46,834 nucleotides of DNA, from positions 1-46,834 of the IMG/VR virus record IMGVR_UViG_3300032278_003045; one strand, written 5' to 3'. The stretch is from a virus. Position 1 is the stretch's first letter. Every line of letters starts with the position of its first letter. Under the pieces are notes generated by a model. That model saw only the letters and a list, made by a program, of their open reading frames with translations. It was not told the origin of the DNA and ran no database searches. Below are positions 28,354 through 36,884 of the stretch, piece by piece. The translations under genes and the position numbers were made by a program.

Positions 28354-28747
28354 CTGGTGTTATCTCTCTTAATCTATTTGCTATTTCTAAATTTACTCTT
28401 ATATCACTACTAATAATTTTTTCGCCATTTATGCTTGATATTTGTTCTGGCATATATTCTAAATATATCAAAAAAGTTTTTAAATAAGTCCAATATTTTT
28501 GAGATATTTTCAAAAATAATATTCTAGATAAAACCTCAACTGGAAAAACATTTCCTAATGTTATTAAATGATTTAAAATTAATCTTTCCTTTAACTCTCC
28601 ACCCAAATGATATCTATTCAACAATCTTTTCAAATACTTTATAATTTTTAAATCATCATGAAAATCTTGTTCACTTAAACATTGAGGATTTTCATAAAAT
28701 TTCATTGCATATAAGATAAAATTATCTTTATTCAAATCATCAAACAC
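28328..28747 (-). CDS. Conserved marine T4-like phage protein, 139 aa
   Basis: The sequence FILYAMKFYENPQCLSEQDF, then DLKIIKYLKRLLNRYHLGGE, LKERLILNHLITLGNVFPVE and SQKYWTYLKTFLIYLEYMPE is an all-helical pattern shared with a conserved cyanophage protein of unknown function. The start codon is GTG at 28747, with a GAAAGAG-like ribosome binding site 6-12 bases upstream; no ATG fits better. It overlaps the next gene by 26 bases. Confidence 0.65.
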   Translation of the reverse strand: MFDDLNKDNFILYAMKFYENPQCLSEQDFHDDLKIIKYLKRLLNRYHLGGELKERLILNHLITLGNVFPVEVLSRILFLKISQKYWTYLKTFLIYLEYMPEQISSINGEKIISSDIRVNLEIANRLREITPDGISISRR

Positions 28748-28761
28748 TAGTTCTCTTTCAA

Positions 28762-29067
28762 TTAGCTTTTTACTGCTACTTCATTGTCTATGTCTATTTC
28801 TTCTTTTCCAGTTAAAAAATAAGTACAGGTTTGAATAGCTCCATCAATCATAGTAAGATGAGTTCTTAAATTTGCTAACTCTGCTTCAAACTGATTTACT
28901 TTTTGTATTGTCATTGCTCTATCATTATTTAATTTTTCAAGTTCATTTTCTATTTTTTCAAGCATAATATTATCACTCCTTTTTTTACTTTCGTCATAAA
29001 ATAATGTATAATCTTTTTCTAAAACTGTTTGTTTTTCAACTGACTTATTTTTTCTAGTTTTTTTCAT
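28762..29067 (-). CDS. Coiled-coil protein next to the long fibre gene, 101 aa
   Basis: A basic N terminus (MKKTRKNKSVEKQ) leads to a long coiled coil (NIMLEKIENELEKLNNDRAM, then TIQKVNQFEAELANLRTHLT) and an end with a hydrophobic helix (MIDGAIQTCTYFLTG) and acidic tail. A similarly built 95 aa coiled-coil protein follows the second fibre gene at 32285-32572. Pairing of each fibre gene with a small coiled-coil gene suggests fibre assembly partners, comparable to gp38/gp57A-like helpers, but homology is not shown. Confidence 0.55.
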   Translation of the reverse strand: MKKTRKNKSVEKQTVLEKDYTLFYDESKKRSDNIMLEKIENELEKLNNDRAMTIQKVNQFEAELANLRTHLTMIDGAIQTCTYFLTGKEEIDIDNEVAVKS

Positions 29068-29074
29068 AATATTA

Positions 29075-31399
29075 TCAATTTTCTTCTATAAAAGTATCTC
29101 CTGTAAATTCTTCTAATTTTCGAATCATACGCTCCATATTTACACGTATAACTTTTCCTGTTCTAACGTTTCTAGAATAAAACTCCCATTCATCATGTTC
29201 ATTGTGGGGACCAAGTTTTGTTTCATTTCCCCCCTCATCCATTGTATATATGTGTGATTCAGCGGAATCATCTTTTGCATACAAATATGCTTGATCTGCT
29301 CCTTGAACAGTCGGTGCAGTTCCATTTTTTACTGCAAAAACACCTACTGCATCTCCAACTGTAGCAGAAGTAAGAGTTGCACCATAAAGTGAAAAACATT
29401 TCTCAGCAGTTAAATGATCATTAAAAACAAATCCAGCAGATGAATTGTGAGTTAATTTTGCTTCTTCAAGAGTTTCTAAATCAACTCTTCCACCCTCAGT
29501 TCCACTTCCTGCGGCTGTTCCATCTTCTTGTAGAAGAAATCCAGTTGTACTTGCAGTATCCATAATTTTAAACTGACTACCGAATACAATAGAACAATCA
29601 TTTGATACACCAACACTACCATCAGTTCGAATTTTTTCACTACTCTCAATTTGTGTATTTGAGACAAATTGATCTGTAAGTGCTTTTAATCTAAGTTTAT
29701 TACCAGCGGTACCAGAATACAATGTGAAATTTTTTCCTGAACCATCTACACCAAGCGTTGTAATTCCTGTCATATCAACATTAGATTTAACATTCATTAA
29801 TGTTCCATCTAAAGTTGCTCCAGCGCCAGTAAGATTTACATTTGCACTGGCAATAAGTGTATTTGCGGCAGTTATATTTACGTTTGAAGTAATAACTGTA
29901 TCTGTACCTGCTATAGTAGAATTTGATGCAACATTAAAAACTGCTGAATCTATTTCCACATTTGCAGTAGCAGTAAGAGTAATAAGATCATCAGAAGCAA
30001 GTTCTAACTCTCCATTTACAGGAGAATTGATCTCTAAAGTCGCATCTCTAAATGTTAATGATTTATCTGTTCCAATTGAAACATTGTCTGAAAATGAACC
30101 AAAAGCGGCACTTACATTTCCTGTTGCCGCTACTGCACCAGCAATATCAACATTTCCTGTTACTACAATGTCATCAATATAAGCATTTGCAAATCGATGT
30201 GTAGTATTTCCTAAATCATAAGTCGAATCTATATTTGGTTTAACATGAGAACCAACATCAGCATTAAATACTACTGTATCTGTATCAGCATCACCAAAAG
30301 TAAGAGTTCCGCCTTCAGCAGTAATATTTCCATCCGCATGTATATTTCCATGAACCATTAAATTTTCACCAATTGTTGCACTTTTGAGAATACCCACGCC
30401 TCCTGCTACTGTCAAAGCACCAGTTACATTACTTGAAGAATCTATTACTGAAGTTAATGATACATTTGCAGTTGCAGAAACATTGGATGTAATAGTAGTT
30501 AATTCACCTTCTAATGTTGCATTTGCTGATGAATATAAATTCTCACTTGTAATATGAGTATTTGTACCAGACATAGTAATATTTGATGAAATGGATACAT
30601 CTTTTCCTATAAATGTACTATTGCTTGTGAAATAAGCATTGTCTGCGAGAATTGAAACATTAGCACCAGTAAAAGTTGCATTTGATGAAATTACAGTATT
30701 TTCGCCTGCAATTAAAGTATTACTTGTAATGTGAGTATTACCAGAGTTGATAACTGTATTTGTAGAATCTGAATGAATTATTAAATTTGCTTTAAATGTA
30801 GTATTAGAATCTATAGTAAAGTCAGTTCCATTTATATGAACATTTGCACCTGATGTTGTAATATTAGCACTAAATGTAGAATTTGATGTAATTGTAGTAT
30901 CTTGGCCCGCAATTATTGAATTGCTTTTGATATGAACATTTGCACCTGTAAATATTATATTTGCGGAGGCGTTTGTATTTGCTGTAATCAATAAATTATC
31001 ATCAGTATCACCCTTAATTATACCAACATATGCATTTCCCCAACCTATGGTCGTATTTCCTAAATCATATGTAGCATTTGTGGTGCCAGTTAAAGCAGAA
31101 GATATTGAATTAATTGTTGCAATATTTAAAATAGCAGTTACATTTACTGTTAAATCAGTATCAACCTTCATACTATCTTGTACTGCAACCCCGCCCTTAA
31201 AAATAACAGCGGCATTGGTAGAACTGGCCAACGTTTTAGTGTTGGCAAACACTATTTCAGGTTCAACATTTGAAAAAAATTGAGTTAATGATACTTTTTT
31301 ATTTGAGGGAGTACCTGCTGGATCATCAACGACTAATAATAAATCTTCTCTAGCCGCTGATGATATTGCAGGCAGACCCGAAATGCGTTTGTCTGCCAT
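29075..31399 (-). CDS. Long tail fibre protein, 774 aa
   Basis: The N-terminal module (MADKRISGLPAISSAAREDL, LLVVDDPAGTPSNKKVSLTQ) is nearly repeated in the next fibre gene and probably attaches to the virion. Residues 60 to about 560 are beta-repeat shaft with many short units containing NSTF, N-ANV-I, GANVHI and ITSN (for example FSANITTSGANVHINGT). The C-terminal part has a mixed knob (SSEKIRTDGSVGVSNDCSIV) and ends with a charged coiled coil (RVNMERMIRKLEEFTGD) that may trimerise. This is the architecture of a trimeric receptor-binding fibre. The DNA of the shaft is repetitive, so recombination within it is expected. Confidence 0.82.
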   Translation of the reverse strand: MADKRISGLPAISSAAREDLLLVVDDPAGTPSNKKVSLTQFFSNVEPEIVFANTKTLASSTNAAVIFKGGVAVQDSMKVDTDLTVNVTAILNIATINSISSALTGTTNATYDLGNTTIGWGNAYVGIIKGDTDDNLLITANTNASANIIFTGANVHIKSNSIIAGQDTTITSNSTFSANITTSGANVHINGTDFTIDSNTTFKANLIIHSDSTNTVINSGNTHITSNTLIAGENTVISSNATFTGANVSILADNAYFTSNSTFIGKDVSISSNITMSGTNTHITSENLYSSANATLEGELTTITSNVSATANVSLTSVIDSSSNVTGALTVAGGVGILKSATIGENLMVHGNIHADGNITAEGGTLTFGDADTDTVVFNADVGSHVKPNIDSTYDLGNTTHRFANAYIDDIVVTGNVDIAGAVAATGNVSAAFGSFSDNVSIGTDKSLTFRDATLEINSPVNGELELASDDLITLTATANVEIDSAVFNVASNSTIAGTDTVITSNVNITAANTLIASANVNLTGAGATLDGTLMNVKSNVDMTGITTLGVDGSGKNFTLYSGTAGNKLRLKALTDQFVSNTQIESSEKIRTDGSVGVSNDCSIVFGSQFKIMDTASTTGFLLQEDGTAAGSGTEGGRVDLETLEEAKLTHNSSAGFVFNDHLTAEKCFSLYGATLTSATVGDAVGVFAVKNGTAPTVQGADQAYLYAKDDSAESHIYTMDEGGNETKLGPHNEHDEWEFYSRNVRTGKVIRVNMERMIRKLEEFTGDTFIEEN

Positions 31400-31405
31400 T
31401 TAAAT

Positions 31406-32233
31406 TTAGTCTCCGATCATTACCGAATTACTTGTTGCTAACAACCAATATTCAACATCGTTAACTTTAATTCTTAATCTTGCATCGGCCATTTCAGCAG
31501 TAGTCTGCTCGGCGGTATTTGAAGTAACCGCTGTACTAAACATTACAAGATTTGATGCATGAGCAGTCGTATTAGCGCCAGCTACGGAAGAAACATATCC
31601 ATCTGTATTACTCGCTCCTCCGATTGAAGCACCAAGTTCAGCAAAATAATGAACTGCTTGGTTTCCAGGTTTATTTATGGCATAAGGAGCAAGCATTCCT
31701 CCTTGATCTCTTAGACTAAGAAAGGCATCTGGTTTTGTGGCTCTTGCAGACGATCCTTTATTCGTATCGTTTATATCGATCATTAAACCATATGCTCTTG
31801 CAGTACCACCAGTATATGCAGTATTTACATTTGCTGAAACCACATCATTAGTCATATTCAATGTAATTTTTGCGCCTGCGGCGGTTGTAGTAACTACTGT
31901 ATTAGAACCAGAAATATTTGCATCTATTTTTGCACCAAAAATATTAACCACTGAATTAGCATTACCTGTTCTGTGATCGTGCGTTGTTTGTGCATTGAGT
32001 GCCGCAACATCTCCCGATGTCGAACCGACAGCAGTTGAAATAGATGTAGACACAAATGATCTTCCAGTAAGATCCCCCGAATTTGTTGAATGATTCAAGT
32101 TTCCAAAAAGATTAAATACACTAACCTTTTTATTTACGGGACTTCCCTCTGGATCATCTACTACATGGACAACATCATCAGATGCAATCGCAGTGGACAG
32201 ATCAGTTAGATCCGTCATTTTTTTGTCAGCCAT
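31406..32233 (-). CDS. Short fibre/appendage protein sharing the fibre N-terminal module, 275 aa
   Basis: The first 45 residues ([40 protein letters not shown]) repeat the start of the 774 aa fibre, with VVDDP-x-G-x-P-x-NKKVS conserved. The rest is beta-rich with Thr/Ser/Ala ([30 protein letters not shown]-like [13 protein letters not shown]) and ends in a compact [26 protein letters not shown] lies about nine bases before the ATG. It may be an alternative or hub-proximal fibre, using the same baseplate site. Confidence 0.75.
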   Translation of the reverse strand: MADKKMTDLTDLSTAIASDDVVHVVDDPEGSPVNKKVSVFNLFGNLNHSTNSGDLTGRSFVSTSISTAVGSTSGDVAALNAQTTHDHRTGNANSVVNIFGAKIDANISGSNTVVTTTAAGAKITLNMTNDVVSANVNTAYTGGTARAYGLMIDINDTNKGSSARATKPDAFLSLRDQGGMLAPYAINKPGNQAVHYFAELGASIGGASNTDGYVSSVAGANTTAHASNLVMFSTAVTSNTAEQTTAEMADARLRIKVNDVEYWLLATSNSVMIGD

Positions 32234-32284
32234 TGTTTTAACTCCTTAAAAATGGATGAAGTTGCTGGGACTCAGCCAAGACTC

Positions 32285-32572
32285 TTATTGACCATCTTTT
32301 GCTTCTTCAATTAATTGTTGTATAACTACTTTAGCACCATGTAACCCGCTTAATTCGAATTTCACGGCTTCTTCGCTATTATTTAGTTCTCGCTTTTTGT
32401 TTGCGTATTCATTTAATAATTCTTCCTGTTCTTCATACATTTCATCAATTTCTATCATTTTCTTTTCAAGAATAGAAATAAGAGACTCCTTTGTTGAAGA
32501 AGCCTCTTCTTCTATATCATCATCAGTCACAAGATCAGGAACCTTGTTATTGGTCTTTTCATTTTTATACAT
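32285..32572 (-). CDS. Coiled-coil protein between fibre genes, 95 aa
   Basis: After an acidic N terminus the protein is a continuous coiled coil (SLISILEKKMIEIDEMYEEQ, EELLNEYANKKRELNNSEEA) and ends GLHGAKVVIQQLIEEAKDG. The build parallels the 101 aa protein beside the long fibre gene: coiled coil, then a short hydrophobic helix with G-A and I-Q. Likely a fibre assembly or structural partner; no catalytic feature is visible. Confidence 0.55.
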   Translation of the reverse strand: MYKNEKTNNKVPDLVTDDDIEEEASSTKESLISILEKKMIEIDEMYEEQEELLNEYANKKRELNNSEEAVKFELSGLHGAKVVIQQLIEEAKDGQ

Positions 32573-32600
32573 AACAACCTTATTTCAATTATCAATTATA

Positions 32601-33212
32601 TTATGCAATTGTTATTACAGAAACGCCTATTGCAGTTTTAACTGCAGAAGTTAACTTCCCTGAAGCTAATTGTAATGCAGTTCCAGATATTGTATCAGAT
32701 AAATCTGTTCGATTTCCAAATGCAACATCATCTGTGAGAGTAAAAGTTCCCGCGGCACCACTTGTTGCAGTAAATCTCAATCTATTTCCTGCTGAACCAT
32801 CTGCTAGTGCTACTCCATCAATATGCGTAACTGATGCAGTTACATCTCCTCCTGCTGATGCAGTCAGAAGCAGAGTTGCCGCTGTACCAGCAGTATAAGT
32901 TACAGATTCATCATAGATGAGTTCAAATACAATATTATTTGAAGCACTATGATCGGCCGAAGTAATTACTCTAAAATTGGTCAGAGTTGGATGTTTCAAT
33001 CCAAGTGCGGCTGTAGCTCCAGCAAGACCACGAATTGCTACAAGAACTTCTGGATCGGCACTTGTATTTCCGTTACCAGTTGCGGCTCCTTCTACTACCC
33101 AACCAGATTCAGTTGCATAAACCTTAGTTTTATCATAAGGACTATTTGCATCATCAGGTAAAAATTTGGGCTTGTTAGTTGCGACATCTGCGGATGTTCC
33201 CCATAAAGGCAT
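32601..33212 (-). CDS. Virion structural protein, 203 aa
   Basis: The start MPLWGTSADVATNKPKFLPD is of the kind seen in structural proteins of marine T4-like phages (MPLWG/MALWG followed by a KPKF stretch). The body is beta-rich, Ala/Thr/Gly-dominated (LLLTASAGGDVTASVTHIDG, NRLRFTATSGAAGTFTLTDD) and ends LTSAVKTAIGVSVITIA. It heads the fibre block after the 1209 aa gene and has AGGAGA seven bases before its ATG. Confidence 0.65.
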   Translation of the reverse strand: MPLWGTSADVATNKPKFLPDDANSPYDKTKVYATESGWVVEGAATGNGNTSADPEVLVAIRGLAGATAALGLKHPTLTNFRVITSADHSASNNIVFELIYDESVTYTAGTAATLLLTASAGGDVTASVTHIDGVALADGSAGNRLRFTATSGAAGTFTLTDDVAFGNRTDLSDTISGTALQLASGKLTSAVKTAIGVSVITIA

Positions 33213-33252
33213 ATTATTCTCCTATTTAAAATTGTTTATTCTCTTTATTTAG

Positions 33253-36200
33253 TTAGTTAACAACAAAACCTTTTTTTTGCCGTTCCTCATTTGATTGAAT
33301 AAATTTTGAATATATATCTATATTTTCAAAAGTTTTAGGTGGATCAGTAGTATAAATACCTTGACCCGTTTTATCTTTTCCTATAGCAGGAACACCTTCG
33401 TCTCCTATAATACTATTTCCTTTTTCTGTCAATTCTTTGACACCAAAACCCTCCATCATTTCAATAAATTCATTCATATCCATATCTTGATCATCATAAA
33501 AAGATTGAACATCGGCCAAAGTAATTGTTGCTAATGCTCCTTCTTTATTTTCTAATCTCAAATTGTGAGGGGTTTCGTCAATTCTATAAAAAGTGTAATC
33601 TTCTATATTTTTAATAGAAGTGCCCATTAAATAATGTACCATATGTTCAAAAACCCTATAAGGATCTCTGTCATTAACAATGATATTTCCTTCTTTTACA
33701 GTATCTTGACCAGGAGTGGCTTCCTTGTAATTGTCAGACAACTTATCGGTCCCCTCTTCTCCTGCTCTCTCTTTAGGTTCTACAAACTTTTTTCTATTTC
33801 CCAGAACCTTTTCGAGTTTTAGTCTTGTTTTAGTAGCCATATCTCCCTTTTCTTGTGGTATAAAAGATTCATACATACCCTGATTGTCGCCAAATTCTTC
33901 ATAATCTCGTCTGTTGAATCCCATTTTTTTAGCTAAATCTTCCCATGCAGAAATTTTATGTTCTTTATCGGGACCAGCTCTTTCTTTACCAATAGCCTTT
34001 GCTTGATTCATTAAGTAAAGTTTATTTACTAATGGACTATTAGAAATTCTTGATTTGATATCTTCTTCGTTTTGAACTTCCTCAATATACATGTTCAATT
34101 CGTATCTCTTGTTGTCAAGATTTGCAACTTGTATATGAACTTTTTGTCTTTTATCTGTTCCTAAGATGTAACGATTTGTCTTGTTGTTTGATGGTTTCTT
34201 TGGACCAGTTGCAACTTTACTATCGATTTCACTTGGATCTACAGTAACACCTTTTCTCTTTGCATGATCATATGCATGTTGCATTGCATCTGAAAAAGTT
34301 TTGTGATATAAATCATATCCGGAAGATCCTACTGTTCTTCCCTCTTCTATCTCAGTTTCTTCAAATTGTCCTTGAATAGAACGTGATTTCAAAAGTTTAT
34401 CTCTTTGTCTTGATAAATCACGCATTTGATCACGCTCTTTTCCTTTAAGATGCTTCATGTGTTTTGTTCTTCCATGAAGTTTATCAATTTCTTTTTCAAG
34501 TGACCTTAACCTATTATTTCCCGTATTCACTTCTTCTGTTTCAACTTCTTCTTTTGCTTTCACCATTCCTTTAACAAATTTTACAGCTTGAGCCCTTCGT
34601 TTCCGTCTAATATTAGGATCTCTTCTACCAAAACCCGTGTCTGAGCCTGTACGTTCAGGTTCTCTTCCTTGTACTTCTGCTTTTGATGCGGCCCTGTAAA
34701 GTAATTTTTTAGACATTTCATCAATCTCATCTTCTTCAACTTCTTCTTGGCGAGGTAATGATTTTCCTTTAAAAAAACTTTTGAATTTCTTGCCAGGCTT
34801 TAATTTTTTAACTTTTCCGCCACCAGCTTTAAACTTTTTAATTTCATCTTCATAATCTGATGGAGCTTCATCAACCGCAGAACTATCATTATACAAATAA
34901 GAACGTTCTGCACTAGACATACCTGCATGTTTAGCCGCCTTCTGTACTCCACTTTCTTTCTTCTTGATATTTTTAGTACCGGGTTTGACAATACCTAATT
35001 TAACTCTTTGATTATGAATATTAAGTGAAGTTTTTTGTATTGCACTCATTTCATCCACTTCAGCATCTTCTTTTTTATATTTTTTCATTTCATCTTTTGA
35101 CTTTTGCATTTTTTTATTGTATTTTTTAACTTTGTCAGAAAATGAAAATCCGAGAGATTTGATTTTTCCTTTTGAATCAAACTCTACTCCTTCTTTTTTT
35201 TCTTGTTTTTTTCGTTGGGCTTTATAGCGTTTATCTCGTTCTTGATGTATTTTTTCATACTTGTCTTCCATCTCTTTATCACTACGTTTTGATTTTGCCC
35301 ACTCAGTTTCTTCTTTCTTAGCTTTTTTATCAAAAATAGCCCTGTAAAATTTAGACCTTTGATCAGTTCTTTTAAGAACTTCTTTACCAGCAGAAAGATC
35401 GCCTTTAACTCTTCTAGCTTGAGCAGACAATGCTTTTTCTCCCGCTTTCGTATAGGCTCTTACTTTTAATTCTTTAGAAATTTCATCAAGTTCAACTTCT
35501 TCTACCCGTGTGACAGTTAGTTTTTTGTGATCATCTGTTTGCATAAGTTTATGTTGTTCTCGTTCTGCTTTAGAACCAGAACTGTGAATACTAATTATTT
35601 TTCCTTTATCATCTGTAATTTTATGCTTACCTTTTTTCCATCCTTCATCAACTTCTACTTCTTCATCATTGGGTCTCGTTCCTCTTCTATATCCACCCTT
35701 ACCCCAGCGTTTATCATCCGATTTTCCTCCAAAAGCAAAATGTCTCTTTTTATTACTTTTTGCCTCTTTTTCTCTATCTCTGTAAGTACTTGCTTCTTTT
35801 ACTTCTTCAGTAAATTCAACTGGAACTAAAACTGTTCCCGACTTGGGATCATAGGTTATCATCATTTCTTTACCCTTAGTGGGGTTTTTGAAATCTCTAT
35901 GAACTTTACTAAAATTCTTTTTGGAAATGTGAATTTTCTTTCCATCATATTTATAATCTCTATTTACAAGTACGGCTTCAGGTAAAATATTGTAGTCTGG
36001 TTGGAATTCTTCACCACGTGGAACTCCCAGTTCCACTTCTTCACCATGTCGAGCATAAAAAAGTCCGCCTTTATTTCTCTTTTTCTCAAGTGATTTATCT
36101 TGTGGCATTGGATCTTTTCTTAGAGCATGATCAAGAGCAGGAGAAACTCCTTTATAATTTTTCATTATTCCCATAGGAAAAGATTTAGCCATCATGTCTA

Positions 36201-36882
36201 AAACAAAATCTCGTGGTTCTGTATCAGTATCAATATCTTTAGCAGAAGGCATTTTTCCTGCCGCGGCTATTTGTGCAATCTTTTCAAAATATTGTTTATC
36301 AACACTACTTCTATGTTTTTTTGCATAAGCGGCTAATTCTTGAGAAAGATCACGCAATTTTCCTCTTACTGCCGCCTCATCTAGTTCAGCTTCTTCATCA
36401 ACTTTGCCTTTATGAAGTTCAACTTTTTCTTTTTCGCCTGATAATTTTATAGGTTTTTCATTTTTTGTTTTTTTCTGTGCTTTAATTGATTTACCAATTG
36501 CTTTTCTTTTTTTCGCTAGATACTTATCAGATTTGTCTTGATCTCCATCATTATCAATATCCCCATCTTCTTTTCCAACAGGATCTAATTTCTTCTTTTC
36601 TTCACCATTACCATTTGGTTTTGCTTTTGCTTCACCTTCACCATTTGGTTTTGCTTCTCCTGCATCACTTGCCTTTGCTTCACCTTCTTTTGCTTTTGCT
36701 TTGGCGTCTTTTTCTCGTTTCTTTTTATCATCAGGATTATCACCTTTAGCATAATGATGATGATGAATATCACCTTGCTCTTTTATTTTCAAAAATTCCT
36801 GATATCCTACCTCATTCTCTGGCTCTGTAAATGGTCCTGGATGAAGAGTTTTCCAGTCTTCGTGAAGTGTTTTAGAATTCAT
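33253..36882 (-). CDS. Giant modular, polyprotein-like protein, 1209 aa, with repeated prohead-protease-type sites
   Basis: No enzyme family recognised. Residues 40-140 are disordered and Lys/Glu/Gly-rich. Short basic modules are then separated by acidic tracts ending in an L/I/V-x-E site: ELDE169, ILPE302, EVDE413, ELDE467, EVDE611, AVDE672, EIDE722, EIEE847 and YIEE935. The T4 gp21 prohead protease cuts after L/I-x-E, so six of these fit exactly and the VDE ones nearly. Modules after 467 (ISKELKVRAYTKAGEKAL ... VLKRTDQRSKF) and 722 (MSKKLLYRAASKA ... RAQAVKF) are related to one in the 788 aa protein. This looks like a precursor cut into basic, DNA-binding internal head peptides. It lies 2 bases after the 788 aa gene. 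A His run (HHHH, 40-43) is natural. Confidence 0.7.
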   Translation of the reverse strand: MNSKTLHEDWKTLHPGPFTEPENEVGYQEFLKIKEQGDIHHHHYAKGDNPDDKKKREKDAKAKAKEGEAKASDAGEAKPNGEGEAKAKPNGNGEEKKKLDPVGKEDGDIDNDGDQDKSDKYLAKKRKAIGKSIKAQKKTKNEKPIKLSGEKEKVELHKGKVDEEAELDEAAVRGKLRDLSQELAAYAKKHRSSVDKQYFEKIAQIAAAGKMPSAKDIDTDTEPRDFVLDMMAKSFPMGIMKNYKGVSPALDHALRKDPMPQDKSLEKKRNKGGLFYARHGEEVELGVPRGEEFQPDYNILPEAVLVNRDYKYDGKKIHISKKNFSKVHRDFKNPTKGKEMMITYDPKSGTVLVPVEFTEEVKEASTYRDREKEAKSNKKRHFAFGGKSDDKRWGKGGYRRGTRPNDEEVEVDEGWKKGKHKITDDKGKIISIHSSGSKAEREQHKLMQTDDHKKLTVTRVEEVELDEISKELKVRAYTKAGEKALSAQARRVKGDLSAGKEVLKRTDQRSKFYRAIFDKKAKKEETEWAKSKRSDKEMEDKYEKIHQERDKRYKAQRKKQEKKEGVEFDSKGKIKSLGFSFSDKVKKYNKKMQKSKDEMKKYKKEDAEVDEMSAIQKTSLNIHNQRVKLGIVKPGTKNIKKKESGVQKAAKHAGMSSAERSYLYNDSSAVDEAPSDYEDEIKKFKAGGGKVKKLKPGKKFKSFFKGKSLPRQEEVEEDEIDEMSKKLLYRAASKAEVQGREPERTGSDTGFGRRDPNIRRKRRAQAVKFVKGMVKAKEEVETEEVNTGNNRLRSLEKEIDKLHGRTKHMKHLKGKERDQMRDLSRQRDKLLKSRSIQGQFEETEIEEGRTVGSSGYDLYHKTFSDAMQHAYDHAKRKGVTVDPSEIDSKVATGPKKPSNNKTNRYILGTDKRQKVHIQVANLDNKRYELNMYIEEVQNEEDIKSRISNSPLVNKLYLMNQAKAIGKERAGPDKEHKISAWEDLAKKMGFNRRDYEEFGDNQGMYESFIPQEKGDMATKTRLKLEKVLGNRKKFVEPKERAGEEGTDKLSDNYKEATPGQDTVKEGNIIVNDRDPYRVFEHMVHYLMGTSIKNIEDYTFYRIDETPHNLRLENKEGALATITLADVQSFYDDQDMDMNEFIEMMEGFGVKELTEKGNSIIGDEGVPAIGKDKTGQGIYTTDPPKTFENIDIYSKFIQSNEERQKKGFVVN

Positions 36883-36884
36883 GT

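Noticed and set aside
29075-31399. CRISPR-like repeats in the fibre gene
   Set aside because: Repeat units vary in length and sequence, keep the reading frame and have no spacers; they are protein repeats of the fibre shaft.
36763-36774. HHHH run as an engineered His tag
   Set aside because: Four His within a disordered natural stretch (DIHHHHYAKG); nothing else suggests engineering.
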